DNA of 64,000 nucleotides from Pseudomonas viridiflava (GTDB taxonomy: Bacteria; Pseudomonadota; Gammaproteobacteria; Pseudomonadales; Pseudomonadaceae). Numbering within the stretch: position 1 is the stretch's first letter; each line of letters begins with the position of its first letter. The notes beneath the pieces are model-generated. The model was not told where the DNA came from, did not search any database, and saw only the letters and a program-made list of their open reading frames with translations. Both the position numbers and the translations under genes were made by a program. The stretch spans positions 58,602-122,601 of the forward strand of contig NZ_UUIS01000001.1 of NCBI RefSeq assembly GCF_900589395.1, given 5' to 3'. Below are positions 21,946-31,343 of this stretch, piece after piece.

Positions 21946-24900
21946 TCAGAAGTCTCGCTTATAGAAAATGTCCAGGGAACTGGCCAGGCCGCTGGCCGCT
22001 TCCAGGTACACCCGTTTGCTGAGCATGTAGCGCAAGGCAATGGTATTGGCCGGTTCAAACACCCCGACCCCGTAGCGCAGGCTCAGCTTCTCGGTGATCT
22101 TGCCACTGGCCACGACGCTGGTCTTGTCACCGGCCCCTGAAGTGTCCAGCTCGAAGTCCTTGATGCCCAGGTTGCTGGCCAGCTTGCCCGTCGCCCCGGA
22201 ACTGCCCGCCACGCCCAGCGCCAGCGCTGCCTGCGCGACCATGTTGTTGTCTTCGCTGTTGGTGCCCAACGGCCGGCCCATGACCAGGTACGACAGCGCC
22301 TGCTCCTGGCTCATGGCCGGTTCCGAGAACACCTCGGTGGTGGGCTGCTCGGCGCTGCCGGTCAGGCGGATGCCGGCGATCACTTCGTCGACCTGGCGAA
22401 TGGCTTCGATATCCAGGTACGGCTGGTCGATGGGTCCGGTGAACAACAGCCGCGCCTTACGGATGTTCAGGCGCTGGCCATAGGCCCGGTAACGACCGTC
22501 ATTGAGGTTGAGCTCGCCACGGGTGTCCATGTTGTCGCCCACATGCACACGGCCGGCGAGATTGGCGGTCAGGCCAAAGCCCGAGAACGCCAGTTGCTCC
22601 TGGCCCACCAGCACATCGATGTCCATCGCCATGGCCATCGGCGCCTGGCCCTGCTCGGTCTGCTGACCCACGATGACCGTGTCCTGCGACACCTTGACGG
22701 TCGAGGGCGGCAGCTCACGCACGGTGATCCGGCCCTTGGGCACCTGCACGGTCCCGGAGATCTTCAGTTGGTCGCCCTGCAGGGCAATCGCAAGGTCCGG
22801 CGCGGCCTCGAGTTCGGCATAAGGCTCGACCACGACCGGCAGGCGCGAGCCCTTGATGCGGATGTCCACGGCCAGGGCATTGCCCCAGGCGACCTGCCCG
22901 CCAATGCTGCCCTGCCCTGTCGCGCCACTTTTCCAGCCGCCCTGCAGCTGGACGCTTTCACCAGCAATCTGCGCGTTCAGGCGCACATCCTGCATTTGCA
23001 TCGGCAACTCCGGGCCTGAGACCTCGCCGTCAGAAAGCATCAGGTTGCCATTGACCTGCGGCGCCAGCAGGCTGCCGGAAATACGCCCGCTGCCATTGAG
23101 GCGGCCATTGAGGGTTTCGACCATGGGCGCAAACGGCCGCGCCACCGAAATGTCCACGGCACTGAGGGTGAAATCGCCGCTCACCGGCTTGTCGGCCGCC
23201 ACCGGGTCGATGCGCGCGTTCAGTTGCAGGCGCCCGAGCCGGTTGCCGTCGAATTCCAGGCGCGAATCGATGCGCTTGGGCGTCAGGCTGCTGGTCAGCT
23301 TGAGGGTGCTGTAGGGGAAATCCAGCCACCGCTGCTTGTCGCGAATGCGCAGCGTGCCGCCCCCGGCATCGACGCTGATCTGCCCGGACGGGCCTGCCGC
23401 CGGGACATCCAGCGACACGTCGGCATTGAGCTGGCCCTTCCAGGCGAAATCCTTGGGCATCCACTGCGCCAAGCTGTCGATCGGGAAATTTTTCAGGCGG
23501 TAACGCAAGCGTGGGTCGGGCATCAACCGCTGGTTGTCGCCACACAAACTGGCGGCGCCGGACACAAAGCAGTGCGCGCCGAAATTGATCGTGCCGTTGG
23601 CCAGGCGCTCCAGCCGGGCCGGGGCCTGCAAGCGCCAGTGCTGGCCGCCGCTTTGCACGTCGCCGCTGACCAGCCGGCCGCGCCAGTTGTCTTTGTCCAG
23701 GCCACCGTCCAGAGCCATGGCCAGCTTCAACAGCGGTCCTTGCAGGTCAAGCTTGAGCTGCTGGGCCTTGAGCGTACCCTGGCCATCGACCAGTAAAGTG
23801 CCCAACCGGGTGTCGCCGCTCTGGATGCCTTCGCCTTTGAGATTCAGGGTGGCACGTTGCGCCTGATCAAGTTTGCCGCTAAGGCTCAGGCGTTGCAGGC
23901 GGTTGTCCTGGAACGCCAGACGGTTGCCTTCCAGGTTCAACTGGCCTTGCGGGGCCTGCAGTGTACCGGCCAGGTCGACCCGGCCCTTGATCACGCCCTG
24001 CAAGCCCGGCCAGAGTTGCGCCAGGCGCGGCAGATCGAGATTCAGTTGGCCGCGCAGTTGCCGGGCCAGTTCACCCTTGCCTTCGACCCGGTTGTCGCCC
24101 AGGCGTACCAGCAGCGTGTCGAGCGCCCATTGCTGGCCGTTGCCCGCGGCCTTGGCCTGCAAGACCGCTGGTTGCCCACGCAAGCGACCGGTCAGGTCCA
24201 GGTCGGCTTGCAGATCAAGGGTTTCACCCTTGAGGCTGCCTTTACTGCGCAACGGGCCGCCGAGGGTGCCAGGCAGCTCGGCCACCCAGAAGGCCGGGTT
24301 CAATGCACTCAGCTTCAGGTCGGTGTCCCAGGCCACGCCGTCGGCAAATTGCAGGTTCAGGTAGCCGCTGGCCTTGCCCTGCCCCGCCACCAGCTCCAGT
24401 TGGGGCAGGTAGACCGCCTGCAGATCACCACTGAACGGGCTTTGCAGTGTAAAGGCACCGGCCGGGCCATCGGCCTTGGCACTGAAATTACCCAGGTACT
24501 TGCCATCGGTGTACGACACCAGGCCCTTGAACTGGCGCAGCCTGACCTCAGGCTCGGCCACCTGCGGGTACAGGCGGTGCCAGGGGAAATCCAGCCAGTC
24601 CAGCGTGGCATCGGCCTTCAGGCCTTCGGCCCATCCCAGGGTGCCCTTGAGCGCGACACGCTGCTGCTCGTTGGCGGTCAGCTCCAGCGTGGCGATCTGG
24701 GCACCCTTGGCATCGACGCGGCCACGCAGCGCCAGTGCGATCGGGCCTTTTTCAGCCGGCAGGCTGGCCTTGCCTTGCAGTTGATAGCCGGCCGCCAGAT
24801 CACCCTCGGCCACCAGATCAAGCTTTTCCAGGGTCAGCGTGTCCGGCAGGTCGGGCGCCGCCTTGAAGCGGTCGACCAACAGGTTGAGGCGTGCCGGCAG

Positions 24901-25635
24901 GTTATCGGCCAGCGGTTGCAGCTCGCCGGTCAGCAGACCTTGCAGGTAACCGCTGCTTTGCGCCTTGAGCTGCAACGTCTTGAGCAGCTCGCCTTGTACC
25001 TCCAGCGCCAGGGCCCAGTCCTGGCCGCCCTGGGGCGGCAATTGCACCTGCCCGGTCAGGTTCAGCGGCCAGTCGCCGGTCGGTTGCAGCAGACCGGCCA
25101 GCTCCAGGCGCAGGTCGTCGCGCTGCAAGTAGACCCGGTCGATCTTCAAGCCTTCGGCCGTCCAGTGCGCGGCCAGTTGCAGATCCTGCAACTGGTCAAT
25201 GCCATTGAGCTGCACACTGGCGATCTGGATATCCTGCACTTCAAGGGCCAAGGGCAGGTTCAGGTCCGGCAAGGCCAGGGGACCGGCCGGCTCGCTCGGC
25301 TCGCTGGCCGGCAATTGCAGGCTGACGGCTCCAGTGTGCAATGTGTCGATGCACAGGGTCATGCGCCACAGGCAGGATGGCGACCAGCTCAAGTGCGGCG
25401 CCTCGACAGTCACGCGCTGCTCGCCCTGCTGCCAGACCAGGCGTTCGGCCTGCCACTGTGCGCCGAGGCGACCGCTGAACGCATCCACCTGCAGGCCAGG
25501 CACCCGGTCCAGCAGCCATTGACTGCCGCGCTGGGTCCCCAGCAGGCCCGCCACGATCAGCCCTGCCAATAAAAGAACGGCCAGCACACTGGCGGCGATG
25601 ATCAGCAAACCACGCATGAAGCGGCGGGCATTCAT
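21946..25635 (-). CDS. tamB: translocation and assembly module subunit TamB
   Basis: This 1229-residue inner-membrane-anchored periplasmic protein has one N-terminal hydrophobic helix (LLIIAASVLAVLLLAGLIVAGLLG). A very long repetitive beta region of the AsmA/TamB type follows, then a conserved C-terminal DUF490 domain with DNMDTRGELNLNDGRYRAYGQ and GRPLGTNSEDNN. Known role: it bridges the periplasm to TamA and takes part in outer-membrane protein insertion and phospholipid transport. Its ATG overlaps the tamA stop by 4 bases. Confidence 0.94.
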   Translation of the reverse strand: MNARRFMRGLLIIAASVLAVLLLAGLIVAGLLGTQRGSQWLLDRVPGLQVDAFSGRLGAQWQAERLVWQQGEQRVTVEAPHLSWSPSCLWRMTLCIDTLHTGAVSLQLPASEPSEPAGPLALPDLNLPLALEVQDIQIASVQLNGIDQLQDLQLAAHWTAEGLKIDRVYLQRDDLRLELAGLLQPTGDWPLNLTGQVQLPPQGGQDWALALEVQGELLKTLQLKAQSSGYLQGLLTGELQPLADNLPARLNLLVDRFKAAPDLPDTLTLEKLDLVAEGDLAAGYQLQGKASLPAEKGPIALALRGRVDAKGAQIATLELTANEQQRVALKGTLGWAEGLKADATLDWLDFPWHRLYPQVAEPEVRLRQFKGLVSYTDGKYLGNFSAKADGPAGAFTLQSPFSGDLQAVYLPQLELVAGQGKASGYLNLQFADGVAWDTDLKLSALNPAFWVAELPGTLGGPLRSKGSLKGETLDLQADLDLTGRLRGQPAVLQAKAAGNGQQWALDTLLVRLGDNRVEGKGELARQLRGQLNLDLPRLAQLWPGLQGVIKGRVDLAGTLQAPQGQLNLEGNRLAFQDNRLQRLSLSGKLDQAQRATLNLKGEGIQSGDTRLGTLLVDGQGTLKAQQLKLDLQGPLLKLAMALDGGLDKDNWRGRLVSGDVQSGGQHWRLQAPARLERLANGTINFGAHCFVSGAASLCGDNQRLMPDPRLRYRLKNFPIDSLAQWMPKDFAWKGQLNADVSLDVPAAGPSGQISVDAGGGTLRIRDKQRWLDFPYSTLKLTSSLTPKRIDSRLEFDGNRLGRLQLNARIDPVAADKPVSGDFTLSAVDISVARPFAPMVETLNGRLNGSGRISGSLLAPQVNGNLMLSDGEVSGPELPMQMQDVRLNAQIAGESVQLQGGWKSGATGQGSIGGQVAWGNALAVDIRIKGSRLPVVVEPYAELEAAPDLAIALQGDQLKISGTVQVPKGRITVRELPPSTVKVSQDTVIVGQQTEQGQAPMAMAMDIDVLVGQEQLAFSGFGLTANLAGRVHVGDNMDTRGELNLNDGRYRAYGQRLNIRKARLLFTGPIDQPYLDIEAIRQVDEVIAGIRLTGSAEQPTTEVFSEPAMSQEQALSYLVMGRPLGTNSEDNNMVAQAALALGVAGSSGATGKLASNLGIKDFELDTSGAGDKTSVVASGKITEKLSLRYGVGVFEPANTIALRYMLSKRVYLEAASGLASSLDIFYKRDF

Positions 25636-27356
25636 AGTTCCGGTCCCATGGAAAAGTGCAAGCGAACGCCGCCGTCGCCGTCCAGCGGATGGGCCAGGTC
25701 AACGCGTATCGGCCCCACGGGCGACACCCAGCGCACGCCAAACCCCACACCGGTCTTCAGACTGGGCATATCGAGGGTGTTGAACGCATTGCCCTGATCG
25801 ACGAACGCCGCCAGCCGCCATTTTTCGGCAATGGAATACTGGTATTCGGCACTGGCGGCCACCATATAGCGCCCACCGATGCGGTCACCATCAGAGTTGG
25901 TCGGCGACAGGGTCTGATAGTCATACCCTCGCACGCTCTGGTCACCGCCGGCGAAGAACCGCAGCGACGGCGGAATCGAGGCATAGCCGTTGGTCCAGTT
26001 GCCGCCCACCTGTACCCGTCCCAGCAGGCGATGGTCGCGGGCGATGGTGGTCAGGCCCTTGAGCAGCGCACTGCCGCGCAACAGGTTGGTGTCCGACAGG
26101 GCCCCTTCGGCCGCCACCTGGGCATCGAACTGCAGGCGGTAGCCGTTTTGAGGATCGATACGGTTATCGCTGCGCAGGAACGAATAACTCACCCCCGGCA
26201 TCAACAGCGTGCTCAACCCCGAGTCGTCACCCAGACGGTACTCTTCGCGCTGCCACTTCAGCGACAGCACACGCTCCCAGCCACTGGGCAACTTGCTGTG
26301 CCATTCCGGCCCCAGTGTCAGCAGTTTGCTGAGGGTGTCGGTGCCGGCGATTTCTTCATATTGATAGCCGCCGGCAAAGCGCAGCTTGTCGGTCAGCGGT
26401 GGATCGAGGGGAATGTCGTACCACAGCCCGATGTTCTGCCGGGGGGCCGACAGCTCGGATTCGAAACCGTAGCTGTGCCCTTGCGGGTTGGCCCAATGAC
26501 GCGTCCAGTTGGCCTTGCCACGCGGCCCCACGTCAGTGGAGAACCCCAGCCCCAGGCCCATGGTGCGCGGCTTGCGGGTTTCGAGCTGGACATTGACCGG
26601 TATCGCCTGGGCCACTGCGGTGGTGGGTGTGGCATCGACGCGCACGCCTTCGAAGTAGCCACTTGATTGCATGGCCTGGTTCAGGTCGGCAATCAGTTGC
26701 GAATCGTAGGGCGTGTTTTCCTTGAACGGCACCATGCGCCGCAGCAGGTCAGGATCAAGCGGGGTATCGCCACTGAAACTCACCTGCCCCAGCGTGTAAC
26801 GCGGACCGCTGTCAAACACCAGATCGATGTCAGCCACACCGCCGCGTGGGTCGACGACCAGTTGCTGGCGGGTGAACCGTCCGCTGAAAAAGCCGTAGCG
26901 CGAGGCCTGGTTCTGGATCAGCTTCTTGGCGTCTTCATACAGCCCATGGTTGAGCGGCTGACCAGGCTGCAGGGCCGCGCTTTTGGGGACTTTGAATGCG
27001 GCCATCGAAGCGGCCGGCCCTTCGACACGCACCGTGACATGACGCAGGCGCACAGGCTCGCCGGGGTCGATGCGGATAATCAGTTGCGGCTGCTGGCCAT
27101 CCATGACCTGCGTGTCGATCTGCGCCTGGTAATAACCCAAGGCCTGTGCGGCGGTCTGCGCCTGCTGCACGGCACCTAGCCTGAATTGCTCCAGCGCCGC
27201 AGCATCGCGTTCGCCCAGGCTGCCGATGTAGCCCTCGACATTTTCCTTGAGTGCCGCATTGGCAGGAGTGACATTGACCTGCAAGCGCGCCTCGGCATGG
27301 ACCGTGGTGCTGAGCGACAGGACGAACAAGCTGCTGAGTAGTCTTAAAGGCTTCAT
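25632..27356 (-). CDS. tamA: translocation and assembly module outer-membrane protein TamA
   Basis: This 574-residue Omp85-family protein has a signal peptide (LLSSLFVLSLSTTVHA), POTRA domains at about residues 25-250, and a C-terminal 16-strand barrel with the VRGYDYQTLSP motif and GVGFGVRWVSPVGPIRVDLA near the end. It works with TamB in a translationally coupled operon. The start chosen is the ATG at 27356; a GTG 18 bases upstream is also in frame. Neither has a strong ribosome binding site. Confidence 0.93.
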   Translation of the reverse strand: MKPLRLLSSLFVLSLSTTVHAEARLQVNVTPANAALKENVEGYIGSLGERDAAALEQFRLGAVQQAQTAAQALGYYQAQIDTQVMDGQQPQLIIRIDPGEPVRLRHVTVRVEGPAASMAAFKVPKSAALQPGQPLNHGLYEDAKKLIQNQASRYGFFSGRFTRQQLVVDPRGGVADIDLVFDSGPRYTLGQVSFSGDTPLDPDLLRRMVPFKENTPYDSQLIADLNQAMQSSGYFEGVRVDATPTTAVAQAIPVNVQLETRKPRTMGLGLGFSTDVGPRGKANWTRHWANPQGHSYGFESELSAPRQNIGLWYDIPLDPPLTDKLRFAGGYQYEEIAGTDTLSKLLTLGPEWHSKLPSGWERVLSLKWQREEYRLGDDSGLSTLLMPGVSYSFLRSDNRIDPQNGYRLQFDAQVAAEGALSDTNLLRGSALLKGLTTIARDHRLLGRVQVGGNWTNGYASIPPSLRFFAGGDQSVRGYDYQTLSPTNSDGDRIGGRYMVAASAEYQYSIAEKWRLAAFVDQGNAFNTLDMPSLKTGVGFGVRWVSPVGPIRVDLAHPLDGDGGVRLHFSMGPEL

Positions 27357-27438
27357 GGGTCCGGATGCTAACACGACTCAATGGCGGCGCCGTGCGCAGG
27401 CGAACAGGCGTGCCGCTATGAAGCCTTGGTTCTACCAC

Positions 27439-28101
27439 TCACGTCGTGGCGTGGGTCACAGCCCGGGGGCTGGGATGAAAAAACACATGCTCACGAATCG
27501 GTCCAACCGTCACTTCACCGATTTCCTCGTAACCCTGCTGTTTATAGAACTCAAGATAGCGGGGATTTCCAGTGTCGAGGACGACACCGCGCGAATGCTC
27601 GTCCACCGCGCACCACTCATGCAACGTCTGCAGCAACTTCTCACTCAATTGCTGACCCATGCGCTGTCCCTGATAGACCGGGTCCAGCCCCACCAACGGC
27701 AGGACATGCACTTGCGGCGAGGGCAGGCAGGCCAGCACCGCATTGTAGTAGTCCAGGTAACGCTGGGTGCAGCTCAGGCCGGTGCTGAGGACCATGCGCA
27801 AACGCCATGCCCAGCTTTCAGTGATGCCCAGGCGGCGCTGTGGCGGCGCGATCAGGGCCACGCCCGCCAGTCGGTCTTCGACGAACAGCCCCAGTGCCGG
27901 CAGGTCCTGCAGGAAATGCTGCTTGACCAACGCATTGACCGTCGCCTTGACGCGTTGCTCGTAGCCGGCGCGCTTGTCATTGAAGACATAGGCAAAGTTG
28001 GGGTCGTTACGGTAGACCTGAAACAGCAGATTGCGGGTTTCACGCGAATAACCGCTATCAAGCTGACGTATATCGATCTGGGAAACAGGTGAATCAGGCA
28101 T
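27439..28101 (-). CDS. GNAT family N-acetyltransferase
   Basis: This 220-residue protein has a GNAT fold: the acetyl-CoA segment appears as GLDPVYQGQRMGQQLSEKLLQ, and strand 5 and helix 4 as GVVLDTGNPRYLEFYKQQGYEEIGE. The ATG at 28101 has GAGG upstream; a 14-residue longer reading is not supported. The substrate is unknown. It is divergent from xthA and convergent with nothing nearby, and is probably a single-gene unit. Confidence 0.85.
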   Translation of the reverse strand: MPDSPVSQIDIRQLDSGYSRETRNLLFQVYRNDPNFAYVFNDKRAGYEQRVKATVNALVKQHFLQDLPALGLFVEDRLAGVALIAPPQRRLGITESWAWRLRMVLSTGLSCTQRYLDYYNAVLACLPSPQVHVLPLVGLDPVYQGQRMGQQLSEKLLQTLHEWCAVDEHSRGVVLDTGNPRYLEFYKQQGYEEIGEVTVGPIREHVFFHPSPRAVTHATT

Positions 28102-28286
28102 ACGGCAAAACCTCGTATTAGCGGCCGTGCAAAAAATGCGCAACTGGCATGCACAGGCTCAGAGTCATCGAGGTTCAAGACAGTTCCGGAAATATGATGG
28201 CAATCCAATGACAAGCTGCAGGCTGGTCGTTATCAGGCAGGTCAGCTAGCATCGCCGTCTCGTTTTCGCTTCAGGATTGTCGTTTT

Positions 28287-29099
28287 ATGAAAATCGTCTC
28301 GTTCAACATCAACGGCCTGCGCGCCCGGCCGCACCAATTGGCGGCCCTGATCGAGAAACACCAGCCGGACGTGATCGGCCTGCAGGAAACCAAGGTGTCC
28401 GACGAGCAGTTCCCCCAGGCCGAGATCGAGGCTTTGGGCTATCACGTCCACTATCACGGCCAGAAAGGCCACTACGGTGTTGCCCTGCTCTCGCGCCAGG
28501 CGCCATTGACGCTGCACAAAGGTTTCGATGGCGATGACGAAGACGCCCAGAAGCGTTTTATCTGGGGCACCTACGCCGATGAAAACGGCCAGCCGGTGAC
28601 CGTCATGAACGGCTATTTCCCCCAAGGCGAAAGCCGCGACCATCCCACCAAGTTCCCTGCCAAGCAGCGCTTCTACGAAGACCTGCAAGCCCTGCTGGAA
28701 AGCCGCTTCAGTCATGAACAGCCGCTGGTGGTGATGGGCGACGTAAACATTTCGCCCGAAGATTGCGACATCGGCATCGGTGCCGAGAATGCCAGGCGCT
28801 GGCTGAAGACCGGTAAATGCAGTTTCCTGCCCGAAGAGCGCCAGTGGATGGCGCGCCTCAAGAACTGGGGGCTGGTCGACAGCTTCCGTTACCTGCACCC
28901 AGAGGTGAATGACCAGTTCAGCTGGTTCGACTACCGCAGCCGCGGCTTCGAGGACCAGCCCAAGCGCGGCCTGCGCATCGACCTGATCATGACCTCCAGG
29001 GGCTTGCAACCATGCATCAAGGCCGCTGGCGTGGATTACGAACTGCGCGGCATGGAGAAGCCTTCGGATCATGCACCGATCTGGCTGGAGCTGACCTGA
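28287..29099 (+). CDS. xthA: exodeoxyribonuclease III (AP endonuclease)
   Basis: This 270-residue protein of the ExoIII/APE family opens with [15 protein letters not shown] and has the metal-binding Glu in GLQETK. It also has the [13 protein letters not shown] motif, LRIDLIMTS and the C-terminal [10 protein letters not shown] with the catalytic Asp-His pair. It cleaves DNA 5' to abasic sites and has 3'-phosphatase and 3'-exonuclease activity in base-excision repair. Length matches the family. Confidence 0.97.
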   Translation: MKIVSFNINGLRARPHQLAALIEKHQPDVIGLQETKVSDEQFPQAEIEALGYHVHYHGQKGHYGVALLSRQAPLTLHKGFDGDDEDAQKRFIWGTYADENGQPVTVMNGYFPQGESRDHPTKFPAKQRFYEDLQALLESRFSHEQPLVVMGDVNISPEDCDIGIGAENARRWLKTGKCSFLPEERQWMARLKNWGLVDSFRYLHPEVNDQFSWFDYRSRGFEDQPKRGLRIDLIMTSRGLQPCIKAAGVDYELRGMEKPSDHAPIWLELT

Positions 29100-29173
29100 G
29101 GCCCCCAGCCTGATCGTCATCGCCCAGTCATATTTGTGTCTTAATCTGCCGGCACCTTTGATGACTTACGGTG

Positions 29174-30526
29174 ATGCAAATGCTGCGCGCCCTGCTCTAC
29201 GCGCTGCTGTTGACCGGCACGCCGTCAGCCCTGGCCGCCACGCCAGCCATCCAGGCACCAACACCGGCACCGGCACCGGTGCTGAGGCTGCTGGGTTCCA
29301 ACACCCTTAATGCGCAATTGGGCCCGGCACTGGTCGAGGGCCTGATGCGCCAGCGTGGGCTACAGAGGGTAAAAACCCTGCCGGGCACGGCGACCAATGA
29401 AGTGCAGGTACAAGGCGTGGACACCCGGGGCCAGACCGTGCGCGCACTGGTCGCCGCGCATGGATCGGGCACCGGCTTTGCCGCACTGGCGCAGGGGCTT
29501 GCCGATATCGCGGCCTCGTCACGGGCGATCAAGGATGATGAAGTGCGCGCGCTGGCAGGCTTTGGCGACTTGCGCAGCGCCCAGGCCGAGCACGTGATCG
29601 CCATCGACGGGGTGGCGGTGATCGTGCACCCCGCCAACCCGTTGCGTCATCTGGACACCGAGACCCTGGCGCGGATTTTCAGCGGTGAGATCCGTGACTG
29701 GCAGACACTGGGCGGTCGGCCCGGGGCCATTACCCTGTACGCCCGTGATGAACAGTCAGGTACTTGGGAAACCTTTCTCGAGCGGGTGCTGACCCGGCAC
29801 GGCAAGCACCTTTCGGCGCGTGCGCAGCGCCTTGAGTCGAGCGAAGAACTGTCCGATGCGGTCAGCCGCGACCCTGGCGGCATAGGCTTCATCGGCCTGC
29901 CCTATGTACGGCGCGCCCGCGCCCTGGCCATCGCCGATGGCGACTCGCAGCCCATGTTGCCCAGCCTGGAATTGATCGCCACCGAAGACTATCCGCTGTC
30001 GCGCCGGTTGTACCTGTACCTGCCGCCGCACCTGCAACAACCCTGGGCACAGGCACTGGTGCGTTTTGCCCAGAGCCCCGCCGGCCAGGCCATGGTGGCT
30101 GACAGCGGCTTTGTGGCGCAGCGCGTGCAAGCGATCACCGTCCGTCCGACCGCACAAATGCCCAGGCAATACCAGGCGTTGAGCCGCGAGGCCCAGCGCC
30201 TGTCGATCAACTTTCGCTTTGATCAGGGCAGTGCCCGGCTGGACAACAAGGCGCTGTATGACCTGCAACGGGTGGTCGATTACCTGCAAGCCAACGGCAA
30301 GATGCAGCGACAAGTGACACTGGTCGGCTTTGGCGATGCCAAGGACGATCCGCAGCGTGCCGCACTGCTGTCACGGTTGCGCGCCATGGCCGTGCGCCGT
30401 GAACTGTTGCGCCACGAGGTGATCCTGCGAGAGGTGATCGGCCTGGGTGAAGAGATGCCAGTGGCCACCAACGAGGCCGACGACGGACGCATTCGCAATC
30501 GCCGGGTTGAAGTGTGGGTGCATTGA
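29174..30526 (+). CDS. periplasmic PstS-like phosphate-binding domain fused to OmpA-like domain
   Basis: This protein of about 450 residues has a signal peptide ending near ALAATP. A PBP-like domain (about 35-310) has the PstS features LLGSNTL, IDGVAVIVHPANPL, IFSGEIRDWQTLGG and ARDEQSGTWETF. A C-terminal OmpA-like domain has FRFDQGSARLDNKALYDLQRV and RIRNRRVEVWVH. OmpA domains bind peptidoglycan, so the binding domain may be held near the wall. The GTG at 29171, ATG at 29174 and ATG at 29180 are near-equivalent starts. No pst transport genes are adjacent. Confidence 0.87.
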   Translation: MQMLRALLYALLLTGTPSALAATPAIQAPTPAPAPVLRLLGSNTLNAQLGPALVEGLMRQRGLQRVKTLPGTATNEVQVQGVDTRGQTVRALVAAHGSGTGFAALAQGLADIAASSRAIKDDEVRALAGFGDLRSAQAEHVIAIDGVAVIVHPANPLRHLDTETLARIFSGEIRDWQTLGGRPGAITLYARDEQSGTWETFLERVLTRHGKHLSARAQRLESSEELSDAVSRDPGGIGFIGLPYVRRARALAIADGDSQPMLPSLELIATEDYPLSRRLYLYLPPHLQQPWAQALVRFAQSPAGQAMVADSGFVAQRVQAITVRPTAQMPRQYQALSREAQRLSINFRFDQGSARLDNKALYDLQRVVDYLQANGKMQRQVTLVGFGDAKDDPQRAALLSRLRAMAVRRELLRHEVILREVIGLGEEMPVATNEADDGRIRNRRVEVWVH

Positions 30527-30587
30527 ACCGCAGGCCCTTGACAGCAACGCGCTCGTCGGGCAGCAGGTGCGACACGTTGTCACGCAG

Positions 30588-30626
30588 TGTTACCCTTCAC
30601 GAAATCGTTTCAAGAAGCGGGTAGCA
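30588..30626 (+). promoter_or_regulatory. candidate CbrB upstream activating site
   Basis: TGTTACCC (30588-30595) and GGGTAGCA (30619-30626) form an imperfect inverted repeat with 23 bases between the arms, about 85 bases upstream of the sigma-54 element. Known: CbrB activates crcZ/crcY genes from upstream sites containing GTTAC-type half sites. Binding here is inference. Confidence 0.5.
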
Positions 30627-30709
30627 AGGAAACATTTTCAGCGTATTCAAGCGGCCTGCACGGCAGGTTATTTCGGTCAAAAGCCTGTTCTACAAGGCTT
30701 TGCAAAACC

Positions 30710-30725
30710 TGGCACGGGTCCTGCT
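30710..30725 (+). promoter_or_regulatory. sigma-54 (RpoN) promoter of the CrcZ-family sRNA
   Basis: The sequence TGGCACGGGTCCTGCT has GG at 30711-30712 and GC at 30723-30724, which is the exact -24/-12 spacing of RpoN promoters. Transcription is predicted to start near G30735. Confidence 0.85.
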
Positions 30726-30734
30726 ATATCTTTT

Positions 30735-31097
30735 GTACAACAAGAACAATAAATCGCAGCAATCCAATAAGAACAAGACGTAACGGCTCTGACATAACAA
30801 GAACAACACGGACAGAGACGCAGCCAACAGATTTTTTTGGAGTAGACAGCTTTTCGGGGTATTGCCCTCGCAACCGGTCACTAACAACAAGACTGCATCA
30901 GCAGCTGGCAGACAGGTTGGATCCACGGATAAAAGCGACTCAGCGCTCAAAAAAATACGTTTGCTCTTGATCCCGTCTGGGGATCATCTAAAGCGGTAAC
31001 GGGTAAGGTCACCAAAAAAAACAACAGGCCGCCCCGAAAAATAAAAAGAGCATACAAAGAAAACTTGAAGGGGAGCCCAGGCTCCCCTTCGTGCTTT
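30735..31097 (+). ncRNA. CrcZ-family sRNA (CrcY/CrcX-type), Crc/Hfq sequestering
   Basis: No protein gene fits here. The predicted transcript is about 360 nt, close to the known size of CrcZ/CrcY. It begins about 11 bases after the -12 element and ends at a strong hairpin. It carries A-rich Crc/Hfq-type (AAnAAnAA) motifs near 30737-30753, 30764-30779, 30793-30810, 30881-30893, 31011-31027 and 31036-31050. Known role: these RNAs titrate Hfq-Crc and relieve carbon catabolite repression under CbrAB control. The neighbours are not cbrB/pcnB, so this is a CrcY or CrcX paralogue rather than CrcZ itself; which one I cannot tell. Confidence 0.85.
31067..31090 (+). terminator. terminator hairpin of the CrcZ-family sRNA
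   Basis: A perfect 10-base inverted repeat (GAAGGGGAGC / GCTCCCCTTC) with a 4-base loop is followed by GTGCTTTC. It marks the 3' end of the sRNA. Confidence 0.8.
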
Positions 31098-31310
31098 CTG
31101 GCGTTTGACCACGCAGATTGAGTCCAGCCGCTGCCCACCCTCAACCCGCGCATATAGGCAGGTCATCACGGCACCAGGGAAGATTCGGAAGAGGGATCGA
31201 GGGAAGATTGCCGAGGCGCTCAGGCCAGGCGAATGCATGGCATTGACCGACGCGATACCCACTGATGGGCGCAGATGGAATCTTTATTTCAGAAGCATGC
31301 AAAAAAGAGC

Positions 31311-31339
31311 TTGACGCTCAAATGATAATGATTATTATT
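31311..31339 (+). promoter_or_regulatory. prrF promoter with Fur box
   Basis: A -35 element TTGACG (31311-31316) is followed by AATGATAATGATTATTATT (31321-31339), which matches the Fur consensus closely and covers the -10 region. Iron-loaded Fur should repress the sRNA that starts at about 31344. Confidence 0.88.
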
Positions 31340-31343
31340 GCAT

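Noticed and set aside
23857..25572. A 571-residue plus-strand frame opposite tamB
   Set aside because: Antisense shadow of the tamB coding sequence with low-complexity Gln/Leu/Arg composition.
30690..30950. Minus-strand 86-residue frame across the CrcZ-family sRNA
   Set aside because: It is antisense to the predicted sRNA promoter and 5' end, has no ribosome binding site, and its Leu-rich composition reflects the complement of the A-rich motifs.
30737..31050. Repeated AACAA-type motifs that could look like a short repeat array
   Set aside because: The motifs are irregular in spacing and sequence, with no conserved repeat-spacer structure and no cas genes; they fit Crc/Hfq binding motifs instead.
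31105..31314. Plus-strand 69-residue frame between the two sRNA genes
   Set aside because: It starts with TTG without a Shine-Dalgarno sequence, runs into the prrF promoter and resembles no known protein.
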